64,000 bases of DNA from Paenibacillus dendritiformis. Its GTDB lineage: Bacteria; Bacillota; Bacilli; Paenibacillales; Paenibacillaceae. Each line of letters starts with the position of its first letter. Positions within the stretch are counted from its first letter, which is position 1. The stretch lies in assembly GCF_945605565.1 (NCBI RefSeq), contig NZ_OX216966.1, positions 1,291,001 through 1,355,000 of the forward strand, given 5' to 3'. Positions 33,651 through 41,455 of this stretch are shown one piece after another. The notes under the pieces were generated by a model, which was not told the DNA's origin, made no database searches, and saw nothing but the letters and a program-made list of their open reading frames with translations. A program made the position numbers and the translations under genes.

Positions 33651-34766
33651 TTAACACCCCGCCTCCGGCAAGAGCGCGATTGCTTCCTCCGCCCGTTCGA
33701 GCACGCATCGCGCGATCCGGCAGCGCTGCGCGAATCGCTCGGCGGCTTCCGCATCCGGAGCCGGCTGCCGCGCTGCCTGCACCAGCTTCGGCACGAGCAT
33801 GCCGCAGCGCAGGCCGGCCGAGGCGGCGAAGCCGAACCGGACCGCCTGCGCCGGTCCGCGCCAGCCGCTCTTGTTCAACCCCTCGCCGTAGGCATCGAGC
33901 AGCATGCCGGGGAAGGCGCCGTCATCAAGCCCCTCCGGCAGACTCTGATGCAGGCAGAGCCCATACATGCGTCCCAGCTCCTCGCCGACGCCGGCAATGC
34001 CCGCGAAGGCCCAGTCGATGGCGGTTAACGTTCCGTCCCCGCCCCAGATAAGGTTCGGCGGCCAGGCGTCGTTATGGGTGAATACCTGCGGAATCCGCCG
34101 CAAGCCGGCGAGCAGTTCGGCACGCCGCCTAGAGAATGCGGCGAAGCGCTTCGCTGCGGAGAGCGGGAACTCTGCCCGCAGCCGGGGATGCTCCCATGTA
34201 TCCGGCGGCCAGGCGCTCCCATCGTCATAAGGCTCGGAAGCGGCGACCCAGGAGGAGAGCCAGCCCCGGCACAGCCATGGCTCGTCCGGGAGGGGCCAAT
34301 CCTGCAGATAGGCCCCATTGAATAACCCGAGCCGGTAGGCGGCGTTCAGGTAATGGGTCGCCGTCCACTCCTGCGTATCCAGGCCGGCGGCTTCCTCCAG
34401 CCAGAGACGGAACGAACCATCAGGCTGTTCCTCCACGCCATAGCAGCGCGGGGCTCGAATGCCAGGCAGCTCTTCCAGCAGGCCGGATTGATAGGCCAGA
34501 GCTTCGCGCCTCCAGTAATTATAATGCCCGGGATCATCGGCCGCCGCAGGGATGACCAGCTTGACGACAAAAGACCACGGCAGCGTCCGCCCGGCCAATG
34601 CGGCGGTTCCGGCGACGCGGTACAGCCCGCCTGTCACCTCGTTCGAGGCTTGCCAGCCGAGGCGGGAACATGACCAGTCTCCGACGATGGCCGCCTCGTC
34701 GCCCAACTGGCGGCGGACATAGCCGGCGGCTTGCTCTTGGGACGGTCTCCATTCGGTATGAATCAC
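33651..34766 (-). CDS. APH-fold phosphotransferase family protein
   Basis: 371 residues of the aminoglycoside-phosphotransferase/choline-kinase fold. Catalytic loop FTHNDAWPPNLIW (HxDxxxxN pattern with His-Asn-Asp) and metal-binding AIDWAFAG. The ATP-binding half includes WSFVVKLV, with the expected Lys. Substrate is unknown. It may phosphorylate a sugar, an aminoglycoside or a small alcohol. Start MIHTEW follows GGAGGCGCAA. Monocistronic. Confidence 0.82.
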   Translation of the reverse strand: MIHTEWRPSQEQAAGYVRRQLGDEAAIVGDWSCSRLGWQASNEVTGGLYRVAGTAALAGRTLPWSFVVKLVIPAAADDPGHYNYWRREALAYQSGLLEELPGIRAPRCYGVEEQPDGSFRLWLEEAAGLDTQEWTATHYLNAAYRLGLFNGAYLQDWPLPDEPWLCRGWLSSWVAASEPYDDGSAWPPDTWEHPRLRAEFPLSAAKRFAAFSRRRAELLAGLRRIPQVFTHNDAWPPNLIWGGDGTLTAIDWAFAGIAGVGEELGRMYGLCLHQSLPEGLDDGAFPGMLLDAYGEGLNKSGWRGPAQAVRFGFAASAGLRCGMLVPKLVQAARQPAPDAEAAERFAQRCRIARCVLERAEEAIALLPEAGC

Positions 34767-34929
34767 AATTGCGCCTCCTTCTATTCAGGGGGGGTGTCCT
34801 TATTTCATCAAGTCTACCATGAAAGAATGAAGAGGAGGGTGCTTCAGAGGGATTGAAAAATGATTGGGGTGAGGGGGCAACCGAGATGTGGAGGCGGGAA
34901 AACGGAGGCAGGCAAGGCGGCGGCGGAAA

Positions 34930-35146
34930 CAGCAACGAACACAGCGGCAGACACAGCGGCAGACACGGCGTCGGACATAGCGCCGGGTACAGTGGCGAAC
35001 ACCGCGGTGGACATATCGTGGACACAGCGACGCATATATTGGCGGACATATCAGTGGGACACAGCCCGGGCACAGCGACGGACATATCGTGGACATAGCG
35101 ACGCACATATTGTCGGACACAGCGATGGAACCAGCGGCGGAAGTGG
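34930..35146. repeat. 12-bp tandem repeat tract
   Basis: About 17 degenerate units with consensus G(A/G)CGGACACAGC, mostly 12 bases long with a few of 11 or 13. The tract is GC-rich and gives spurious ORFs in several frames, none with a ribosome binding site. It lies between the kinase-like gene and a repeat C copy. Confidence 0.75.
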
Positions 35147-35154
35147 GAAGAGGC

Positions 35155-35374
35155 TGTAAAATCCTGCGTGGATACAGCAATTTTCTCTGTTTAGGGTGCA
35201 TTTCGAAGAAATTCCTGCAAAAGTACATTATTTTCAACAATTTTGGTCGTTGATCGATTGAATAGTCCAAAATTGATGCAGTTTTGCAGGAACTCCTGTA
35301 ACGGAACACTCGATATAGAGGAAAACTGTACTTTTACAGTTTTTTAAGCAAGCTGATCGGTGAGAAGAAGGGGC
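35155..35374. repeat. Dispersed repeat C, copy 1
   Basis: About 220 bases homologous to 37982-38194 and, inverted, 57097-57190. Shared blocks are AAATCCTGCGT, ATTCCTGCAAAAGTACATT, TTGATGCAGTTTTGCAGGAA and CTCCTGTAACG. It ends against an inverted-repeat element. Confidence 0.75.
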
Positions 35375-35419
35375 GGGGCTGTCTGGCTGCAGCTAAAAAA
35401 CTACTTATCAAACAGCCCC
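35375..35419. repeat. Palindromic IS1182-end-like element, copy 1
   Basis: GGGGCTGT...ACAGCCCC arms 29 bases apart, containing AAAAAACTACTTAT. The arms match the GGCTGTCCC tips of the complete IS at 41456. It could also end trpB transcription on the minus strand. Confidence 0.6.
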
Positions 35420-35430
35420 TGACCTATCAA

Positions 35431-36600
35431 TCAATTGCCGGACTGAAGCATCTCGAACACCTGCTGCACGTCCTTGTCTCCGCGTCCCGACAGATTGACG
35501 ATGATTATCTGATCGCGGCCTAGCTGCGGCGCCAGCTTCAAGGCGTGGGCAACGGCATGTGCGCTCTCCAGCGCCGGGATAATGCCCTCCGTCTTCGACA
35601 GCACCTGGAACGCTTCCAGCACTTCCTCGTTCGTGACGGTCACATATTCGGCCCGCCCGCTCACCTTCAAGTGGCTGTGCTCCGGTCCGATGCCCGGGTA
35701 GTCGAGGCCGGCAGCGATGGAGTACGTCGGCGCCGGGTTGCCTTCCTCGTCGAGCAGCACGAGACAGCGGAAGCCGTGAAGGACGCCCGGGACGCCGTGG
35801 TTCAAGGTGGCGGCTTGATCGGGCTCCACGCCGATCAGGCGGACGGACGGTTCGTCCACATAATGGGCGAATGCTCCGATTGCGTTGCTGCCGCCCCCGA
35901 CACAGGCCAGCACCGCGTCCGGCAAGCGGCCTTCCTTGTCCATAATCTGGCGCTTCGACTCTTCGCTGATGATCGCTTGGAAATGCTTGACCATCGACGG
36001 GAACGGATGCGGGCCTACCGCCGAGCCGAGCAGGTAGAACGTGGACTCATAATTTTCAACGAGATCGTTCAGCGCCTCGTCGACGGCATCTTTCAAGCGG
36101 CCCTGCCCCTTCGTGACCGAGACGACCTTCGCGCCGAGCAGCTCCATGCGGAACACGTTCAGCGCCTGGCGGCGAATATCCTCGGCGCCCATATAGATAA
36201 TGCACTCCATGTCGAACATGGCGCAGACGGTGGCCGTGGCGACACCATGCTGGCCCGCGCCGGTCTCGGCGATGACGCGATGCGCGCCCATGCGCTTCGC
36301 GAGCAGAATCTGCCCCATCACATTATTGATTTTATGCGATCCGGTATGATTGAGATCTTCCCTTTTCAGATAGATCTTGGCGCCGCCGAGCTTCTCGCTC
36401 AGATGCTTCGCATACGTCAACGGACTCTCCCGCCCGACGTATTCGCGCAGATACGTTTTGAATTCATCGATGAATTCCGGGTCGTCCTTATAGCGGTAGA
36501 AGGCTTCCGCCAACCGATCCAATACGCCTTGAAGCTGGGGCGGAACGTAGCTGCCGCCGAATTCGCCGAACATGCCTCGCTGTGATGTCTGTGTGCTCAA
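35431..36600 (-). CDS. trpB: Tryptophan synthase beta chain
   Basis: 389 residues, TrpB1-type. The PLP Lys lies in HTGSHKINN, the phosphate-binding loop in GGGSNAIG, and catalytic Glu in [12 protein letters not shown]. It condenses indole with serine to give tryptophan. No trpA or other trp gene is adjacent: the neighbours are a repeat and a ROK kinase. It is therefore either a second copy or a gene detached from the trp operon. No T-box or leader peptide is visible upstream. Confidence 0.95.
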   Translation of the reverse strand: MSTQTSQRGMFGEFGGSYVPPQLQGVLDRLAEAFYRYKDDPEFIDEFKTYLREYVGRESPLTYAKHLSEKLGGAKIYLKREDLNHTGSHKINNVMGQILLAKRMGAHRVIAETGAGQHGVATATVCAMFDMECIIYMGAEDIRRQALNVFRMELLGAKVVSVTKGQGRLKDAVDEALNDLVENYESTFYLLGSAVGPHPFPSMVKHFQAIISEESKRQIMDKEGRLPDAVLACVGGGSNAIGAFAHYVDEPSVRLIGVEPDQAATLNHGVPGVLHGFRCLVLLDEEGNPAPTYSIAAGLDYPGIGPEHSHLKVSGRAEYVTVTNEEVLEAFQVLSKTEGIIPALESAHAVAHALKLAPQLGRDQIIIVNLSGRGDKDVQQVFEMLQSGN

Positions 36601-36896
36601 TGATAACGCCTCCCTGTGCGCCCAGCGCTTCTATTTAATTTGATATTTTAACGCATTACCGGACCGACGTTCACGAAAACTTGTTCCGATTCTCCCGCGG
36701 GGAAGGGTAAAAAATTCGACAAATGTGTCATAATCTTAGATGCGGCTCGATTCGTGTTGGAACGTGTCGAGACGAATGGTATAATGAGACCGATGGAAGC
36801 GTTACCGCTTGGAAGGCGGCCGCTGCGGGCTGCGCGGCACCGATAGACAGACAGGGCGCAGCCGTACCAGGCATGGAGAAGGTGAGGGAGAAAGTG

Positions 36897-37778
36897 ATGA
36901 CACGTATAGGAGCGATTGAAGGCGGAGGCACCAAATTTGTCGTCGCCGTCGGCACGCCGGACGGACAGGTAGGAGAGACGGAGACATTCCCTACGACAAC
37001 GCCGGAAGAGACGATGGACCGTACGGTGCAGTTTTTTAAGGATAAGGGAGTCGACGCCATCGGCTTCGGCTCGTTCGGACCGGTGGATCTGAACCCGGCG
37101 AGCGCCACCTATGGCCATATTGCGAAGACACCGAAGCCGCATTGGAGCGGGTATGACGTCGTGGGCCATTTGAAGCGCCATATTAACGTGCCGATCGGAT
37201 TCGATACGGACGTGAACGGAGCCGCGCTGGGCGAGGCGACCTACGGGGCGGCCAAAGGGCTGAGCAGTTGCCTCTATATTACCGTCGGCACCGGCATCGG
37301 GGCAGGGGCGGTCGTGGAAGGCAAGCTCGTTCACGGGCTGACTCATCCGGAGATGGGCCATATTTTCGTGAAGCGCCATCCGGAGGATACGTATGCGGGC
37401 AAGTGCCCGTACCATCAGGATTGTCTGGAGGGCTTGGCGGCCGGACCGGCGATTGAAGCGCGCTGGGGCGTCAAGGCGTATGAACTGGGCGAAGATCACA
37501 AGGCTTGGGAGTTCCAGACGTATTATCTGGCTCAGGCGTTGATGAATTATATTTTGACCATGTCCCCGGAGAAAATCATTCTGGGCGGCGGGGTATCGAA
37601 GCAGCTTCATCTGTTCCCGCGTATTCGCGAGGAAGTGAAGCGGCTGCTGAACGGCTATGTGCAGCATCCGGCCGTATTGGACACGGACAGCGGCTATATC
37701 GTGCCGCCAGGTCTGGAGGACCGTGCGGGAATTACCGGAGCGCTGGCGTTAGGGATGCAGGCGCTGAAGCAGCAATAA
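36897..37778 (+). CDS. ROK-family sugar kinase (fructokinase-like)
   Basis: About 293 residues from ATG 36897 (GTG 36894 also possible; GGTGAGGGAG upstream). The N-terminal phosphate-1 loop is GAIEGGGTKF, and the catalytic centre includes FDTDVNGAALGE. The zinc-binding stretch HPEDTYAGKCPYHQDCLEGLAAGPAIEARWG is complete. It resembles the fructokinase/GmuE type and phosphorylates fructose or a related hexose. Not in an operon with a transporter. Confidence 0.92.
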   Translation: MTRIGAIEGGGTKFVVAVGTPDGQVGETETFPTTTPEETMDRTVQFFKDKGVDAIGFGSFGPVDLNPASATYGHIAKTPKPHWSGYDVVGHLKRHINVPIGFDTDVNGAALGEATYGAAKGLSSCLYITVGTGIGAGAVVEGKLVHGLTHPEMGHIFVKRHPEDTYAGKCPYHQDCLEGLAAGPAIEARWGVKAYELGEDHKAWEFQTYYLAQALMNYILTMSPEKIILGGGVSKQLHLFPRIREEVKRLLNGYVQHPAVLDTDSGYIVPPGLEDRAGITGALALGMQALKQQ

Positions 37779-37981
37779 CCGAATCTTTCACCGTCAACCT
37801 CGTCTCGGCCAGCGCCGTGGCGAGCACGACCTTGCGAGTGAAGAGAGGTTGGCCATAGATAGGTGTGCACAAGGAGACGGGCAAGACGGGACAGCAGTGA
37901 AATATGACGTGAAGCAGAGATTAGGAAGGGACAGCAGAGAATGTAGAGGCGGGAAGATAGCGGCGGAAGCTGGATGTTGCA

Positions 37982-38194
37982 GTGAAATCCTGCGTTAATA
38001 CAGGAATTTACGCCCTTTGAGCCGATATTTTATTCAATTCCTGCAAAAGTACATTCTTTCCGCCGATTTTTGCTTTCTATCGGTTTCATATGCTGAAATT
38101 GATGCGGTTTTGCAGGAATTCCTGTAACGAAGCAAACGTTATAAGGGAAAACTGCATTCTTGCAGCTTTTCGGCAAGTCGAGCGTTGAGAATCA
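37982..38194. repeat. Dispersed repeat C, copy 2
   Basis: Homologous to 35155-35374; shares ATTCCTGCAAAAGTACATT and GATGCGGTTTTGCAGGAATTCCTGTAACG. The last 50 bases match the inverted copy near 57100 closely. The interval 37779-38522 holds no credible gene; ORFs across 38160-38440 are repeat-derived. Confidence 0.75.
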
Positions 38195-38195
38195 G

Positions 38196-38242
38196 GGGGG
38201 GTGTCTCATGGCAGCGAAAACCTGCTTATGGGACAGCCCCCT
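38196..38242. repeat. Palindromic IS1182-end-like element, copy 2
   Basis: GGGGGTGTCTCAT...ATGGGACAGCCCCC arms around a short core containing AAAACCTGC. It sits directly at the end of a repeat C copy, as in the other two cases. Confidence 0.6.
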
Positions 38243-38445
38243 TGATGTGCTTGGGGCGGTTCGGCAACTTCCGGAAGCTTGGGACTATGGACGTGACCTT
38301 GAGCGAGACAATGTACGAAGATGTGCAAGGCGTCTCTACACTGGGGCATTTGCGGGATTTGCGAGATCTGATGAGGTATCGTTTGGGTACGGGCACGGGC
38401 ACGGGAAACCGGCTTGATTGCGTTCCGCCTGGTGCGGCTATATAG

Positions 38446-38489
38446 AACAACCATCGTTGGAGTTATCTCTAGCGGTGGTTGTTTTTTTA
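38446..38489 (+). terminator. Strong terminator-like hairpin
   Basis: AACAACCATCG pairs with CGGTGGTTGTT and is followed by TTTTTT. No intact gene precedes it, so it may be a leader terminator for the downstream unit or a relic. Confidence 0.75.
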
Positions 38490-38522
38490 TAGGGTAATTG
38501 TTTTTACGTTAAGGAGAAAATA

Positions 38523-38564
38523 ATGATTGACTTCAAAAGTAATTACAATTACTTTATAAAGTAA
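38523..38564 (+). promoter_or_regulatory. 13-codon leader ORF with inverted repeat
   Basis: AAGGAG precedes an ATG at 38523 by nine bases. The ORF reads MIDFKSNYNYFIK then stop. Embedded is AAAGTAAT-TACA-ATTACTTT (38536-38555), a perfect 8-bp inverted repeat. It lies 52 bases before the acetamidase start, suggesting a leader peptide or an operator. Confidence 0.45.
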
Positions 38565-38616
38565 CGAGACGGCAGCATCCCTTCGCCGTCTTGCACGACG
38601 GGCTGAGGAGGATGCT

Positions 38617-39573
38617 ATGCCGAAGATTCATGAATTGAACCCGGATGCAGACACGCTTCACGGCTTTTTTAGCAAAGATTTGGAGCCGGCGTTAACGATC
38701 GATTCCGGGGATACGGTTATTTTTCGCACGTTGGACGCCGGATGGGGCTTGGAAAAGCGCTCTGCGCCGGGGGAGCCGAGAAAGAAGTTCACGGAACGGA
38801 AGCCGAGCCGCCAATGTCCGCACTTTGGACACGCGCTGGTCGGTCCGGTATTTATCCGGGGAGCCCGGCCGGGGCAGACGCTGGAGATCAAACTGCATGA
38901 GATTGTACCCGGTTCATGGGGATGGACATCGGCGGGAGGATTTCCGAGCTACTGGAATGAGAAGCTGGGAATGACCGAAGAGCCCGAGGTTTACCTTGAT
39001 TTTGCTTTGGACGCCGACCGGATGGTGGGGCGAAGCCAGTTCGGCAATTTTGACTACGCTGTCGGACTAAAGCCATTCATGGGCATTATGGGCATGCCGC
39101 CGCCGGAGCCGGGCCAGCATACGACCTTCGTGCCCCGGGCTTCCGGGGGGAATATCGACTGCAAGGAGCTGCAGGCCGGCAGCACGCTGTATTTGCCGAT
39201 CCCGGTGGAAGGGGGGCTGTTCTCCATCGGAGACGGTCATGCGGTCCAGGGCGACGGCGAAGTGGGCGGCCCTGCGCTGGAGTGCCCGATGGAGAGAGTG
39301 AGCTGCACGTTCACGGTAAGGGATGACCTGCCGCTGGCGACGCCGCGGGCCAAGACCGCCACAGGGTGGCTGACGATGGGATTTCATGAAGATCTGGAGG
39401 AAGCGATGTGGATGGCCCTGCATGATATGATCGACTGGATGTCATCGCTCTATCGGATTTCGCGTACAGAAGCGTATGCTTACGCCTCATTGACCGTCGA
39501 TCTCCGGATTACGCAGATCGTGAATTCAGTCAAAGGCGTCCATGCGCTGCTGCCGTACAACGCACTGCGGTAA
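38617..39573 (+). CDS. Acetamidase/formamidase family protein
   Basis: 318 residues. Typical FmdA/AmdA segments are present: PALTIDSGDTVIFRTLDAGWG, the metal-site region GPVFIRGARPGQTLEI, GGNIDCKEL, and SIGDGHAVQGDGEVGGPALECP. The family hydrolyses formamide or acetamide to ammonia plus formate or acetate. It starts an apparent operon with the alpha/beta hydrolase gene (41-base gap). A tiny ORF and hairpin precede it. Confidence 0.9.
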   Translation: MPKIHELNPDADTLHGFFSKDLEPALTIDSGDTVIFRTLDAGWGLEKRSAPGEPRKKFTERKPSRQCPHFGHALVGPVFIRGARPGQTLEIKLHEIVPGSWGWTSAGGFPSYWNEKLGMTEEPEVYLDFALDADRMVGRSQFGNFDYAVGLKPFMGIMGMPPPEPGQHTTFVPRASGGNIDCKELQAGSTLYLPIPVEGGLFSIGDGHAVQGDGEVGGPALECPMERVSCTFTVRDDLPLATPRAKTATGWLTMGFHEDLEEAMWMALHDMIDWMSSLYRISRTEAYAYASLTVDLRITQIVNSVKGVHALLPYNALR

Positions 39574-39614
39574 GCCTATATCACCGGGAGAGCCGGCACA
39601 GGGAGGATGTTACA

Positions 39615-40379
39615 ATGAACGTGGAAGAACGTTATGTGAACAACCGGGGCGTGAACATTCATGTCATGGAAGCGAACCGCGGGTCGAAGGACGGCTGGCC
39701 GCTTGTCGTCATTCCCGGATTAGCGGAGGCGGCGGAGGATTATAGGGAGGTCGTGGAGAAGCTATATCCAAGACATTGCGTGGTCATTACCCTACGGGGA
39801 CGCGGCCGCAGCGATGCCCCGGCAAGCGGGTATACGCTGAAGGATCATGTCAGCGATATCGAGGCGGCCATCGAAGAACTGGAGGTGCGGCAGTTCGTGC
39901 TCATGGGCTTCTCCAGAGGGGTGGCCTATGCTCTTGGGTATGCGGTACAGCATCCGGATAGAATCCAGGGGCTCATTATCGGAGATTACCCGGCGGTCCA
40001 TACGCGATTGAAGCCGGGCTGGGTCGAGTTTTTCTCCTCGCTTCCGCCTTGGCGGGGCAAGCCGCTGTCCGAGCGAATGAGCACCGAGGCGCTGCATGCC
40101 CTGCAGCAGGAGTCCGACCCGGTTATGCTGTGGGAGCGATTGCCGTCGCTGCATTGTCCCGCTTTGATCATCCGTGGCGGAACGCAAGGCGCCGCCTTGT
40201 CGGCGGAGGCGGCCGGGCAATACCGGGAGATGCTTCCGCAAGCCGGGATCGTCGTATTCGAGGAAAGCGATCATAATATTTTCGAGCCGGATCCGAATGT
40301 ATTCATTCAAGCGGCCGAGCGCTTCATGAACGGGATATGGCCGCACATTAACGATAAGAAGGGTGTAGATGTTGGATAA
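39615..40379 (+). CDS. Alpha/beta-hydrolase
   Basis: 254 residues with the nucleophile elbow GFSRG (Ser), oxyanion loop VIPGLAEAAEDY and catalytic His in ESDHNIFEPDP. A good GGGAGGATG site lies before the ATG. Its last 11 bases overlap the HTH/F1-beta fusion gene, so the two are translationally coupled and probably functionally linked. Substrate unknown; it is similar in size to small esterases and acyl-homoserine-type hydrolases. Confidence 0.88.
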   Translation: MNVEERYVNNRGVNIHVMEANRGSKDGWPLVVIPGLAEAAEDYREVVEKLYPRHCVVITLRGRGRSDAPASGYTLKDHVSDIEAAIEELEVRQFVLMGFSRGVAYALGYAVQHPDRIQGLIIGDYPAVHTRLKPGWVEFFSSLPPWRGKPLSERMSTEALHALQQESDPVMLWERLPSLHCPALIIRGGTQGAALSAEAAGQYREMLPQAGIVVFEESDHNIFEPDPNVFIQAAERFMNGIWPHINDKKGVDVG

Positions 40380-41421
40380 TCTGAAGCTGAACGTATCATT
40401 GCTGAGACAGCGGGTTCCGAATCTGACGAGCGCGGCCCGGACGGTTGGATTGCGGCCGGCTACGGTCTCCAATCTATGTACAGGGAAAATTCCGGTCGGA
40501 CGGGCGGAGGTGCGCACGATCGCGGCGCTCGCCGAGCTGGCGAAATGCAGTCTGGATGAATTGATTTTGCGCGGGGAGGCGGTGGACATGATCGAGACGC
40601 GCATTAAGCCGCTCGATTTGTTCGCCCCGCTGGCCAAGGGCGGAACGGTCGGTTTGGTGGCCCGTCCGGGGATGGGGCAGCTCGTTCTGCTGGGCGAGCT
40701 GTTCCACAACCTGGGGAAGGAAGGGTACGGTACGATCCTGCTCAAGCCGGAGGGAGAGTATCCGGAGCTGAGCGATTTGCTGGACGGCGTCGATCAGGTA
40801 AGCTATTCGATTGAGGAGACGTATCGGCTAATGGCCGATGCCGGCCCGGAGCGGGAGATCGTGTTCGCCGCGGACCGGGAGCATGTGCTGACAGGCGGCA
40901 TCTATGACTTGCAGGAACGGCTGCTGCAAGCGGGGATTACCGGGGTCACGACATTTCTGGTCGACCTGAAGGGGCTCGCCGTCGACGAGGATCTCCCGTA
41001 CGGGCCGTTAGAGACGCTGTGGCATTTCGATGCTGACCTCGCGGCCAGACTGAAGTTCCCGGCGGTGAATCCGCTCTACTCGACCTCCTCCATTCTGGAG
41101 GGGGTGCATCTCGACCCGAACCATCTTGCCGTCCAGCAGCGGGCCCAGAAGCTGCTGCGGCGCTACCGGGAACTGCGTTCCCTCGTCCAGGTGAAGGGCC
41201 TGAACGGCATTCCGGGCTCGGAGCGGCATACTTATGATCGAGGCGAGCGTCTGGAAGCCTATCTCACTCAGCCGTTCCATGTCGCCGAGGCTTATACGGG
41301 CCGGCCTGGCGCGGAAGTCGGCCTGCACGACATGCTGCAGGACGTGCAGGCGATACTGAACGGCAGCGCGGATCATCTTCCTGCCGAGAGTCTGCTGTAT
41401 ATTGGGCGGCTTCCGTCCTAA
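40369..41421 (+). CDS. HTH protein fused to degenerate F1-ATPase beta-subunit-like domain
   Basis: 350 residues. Residues 8-70 form an XRE/Cro-like helix-turn-helix (AARTVGLRPATVSNLCTGK). From residue 76, IETRIKPLDLFAPLAKGG matches the start of the F1-beta nucleotide domain, but the P-loop GGAGVGKT is replaced by ARPGMGQL (Lys to Gln at 104). The segment corresponding to the DELSEED-distal domain is well preserved: FPAVNPLYSTSSIL (230-243), AQKLLRRYRELRSLV and QPFHVAEAYTG (301-311). About 40 residues around the usual Walker B region are missing. It cannot be a working ATP synthase subunit; it looks like a DNA-binding sensor using a dead F1-beta fold. Confidence 0.75.
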   Translation: MLDNLKLNVSLLRQRVPNLTSAARTVGLRPATVSNLCTGKIPVGRAEVRTIAALAELAKCSLDELILRGEAVDMIETRIKPLDLFAPLAKGGTVGLVARPGMGQLVLLGELFHNLGKEGYGTILLKPEGEYPELSDLLDGVDQVSYSIEETYRLMADAGPEREIVFAADREHVLTGGIYDLQERLLQAGITGVTTFLVDLKGLAVDEDLPYGPLETLWHFDADLAARLKFPAVNPLYSTSSILEGVHLDPNHLAVQQRAQKLLRRYRELRSLVQVKGLNGIPGSERHTYDRGERLEAYLTQPFHVAEAYTGRPGAEVGLHDMLQDVQAILNGSADHLPAESLLYIGRLPS

Positions 41422-41455
41422 AGGGAAAAGTTCATAACGCTATGACGAAAAGAGA

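Noticed and set aside
34930..35146. CRISPR array
   Set aside because: Units are 12 bases without unique spacers of regular length, and no cas genes are near.
34860..35159. ORF rich in Thr-Ala-Ala-Asp repeats
   Set aside because: Produced by the 12-bp tandem repeat; other frames are open too and no ribosome binding site is present.
38209..38445. Overlapping ORFs between repeat C and the terminator
   Set aside because: They begin inside the palindromic element and have conflicting frames and shadow-like composition.
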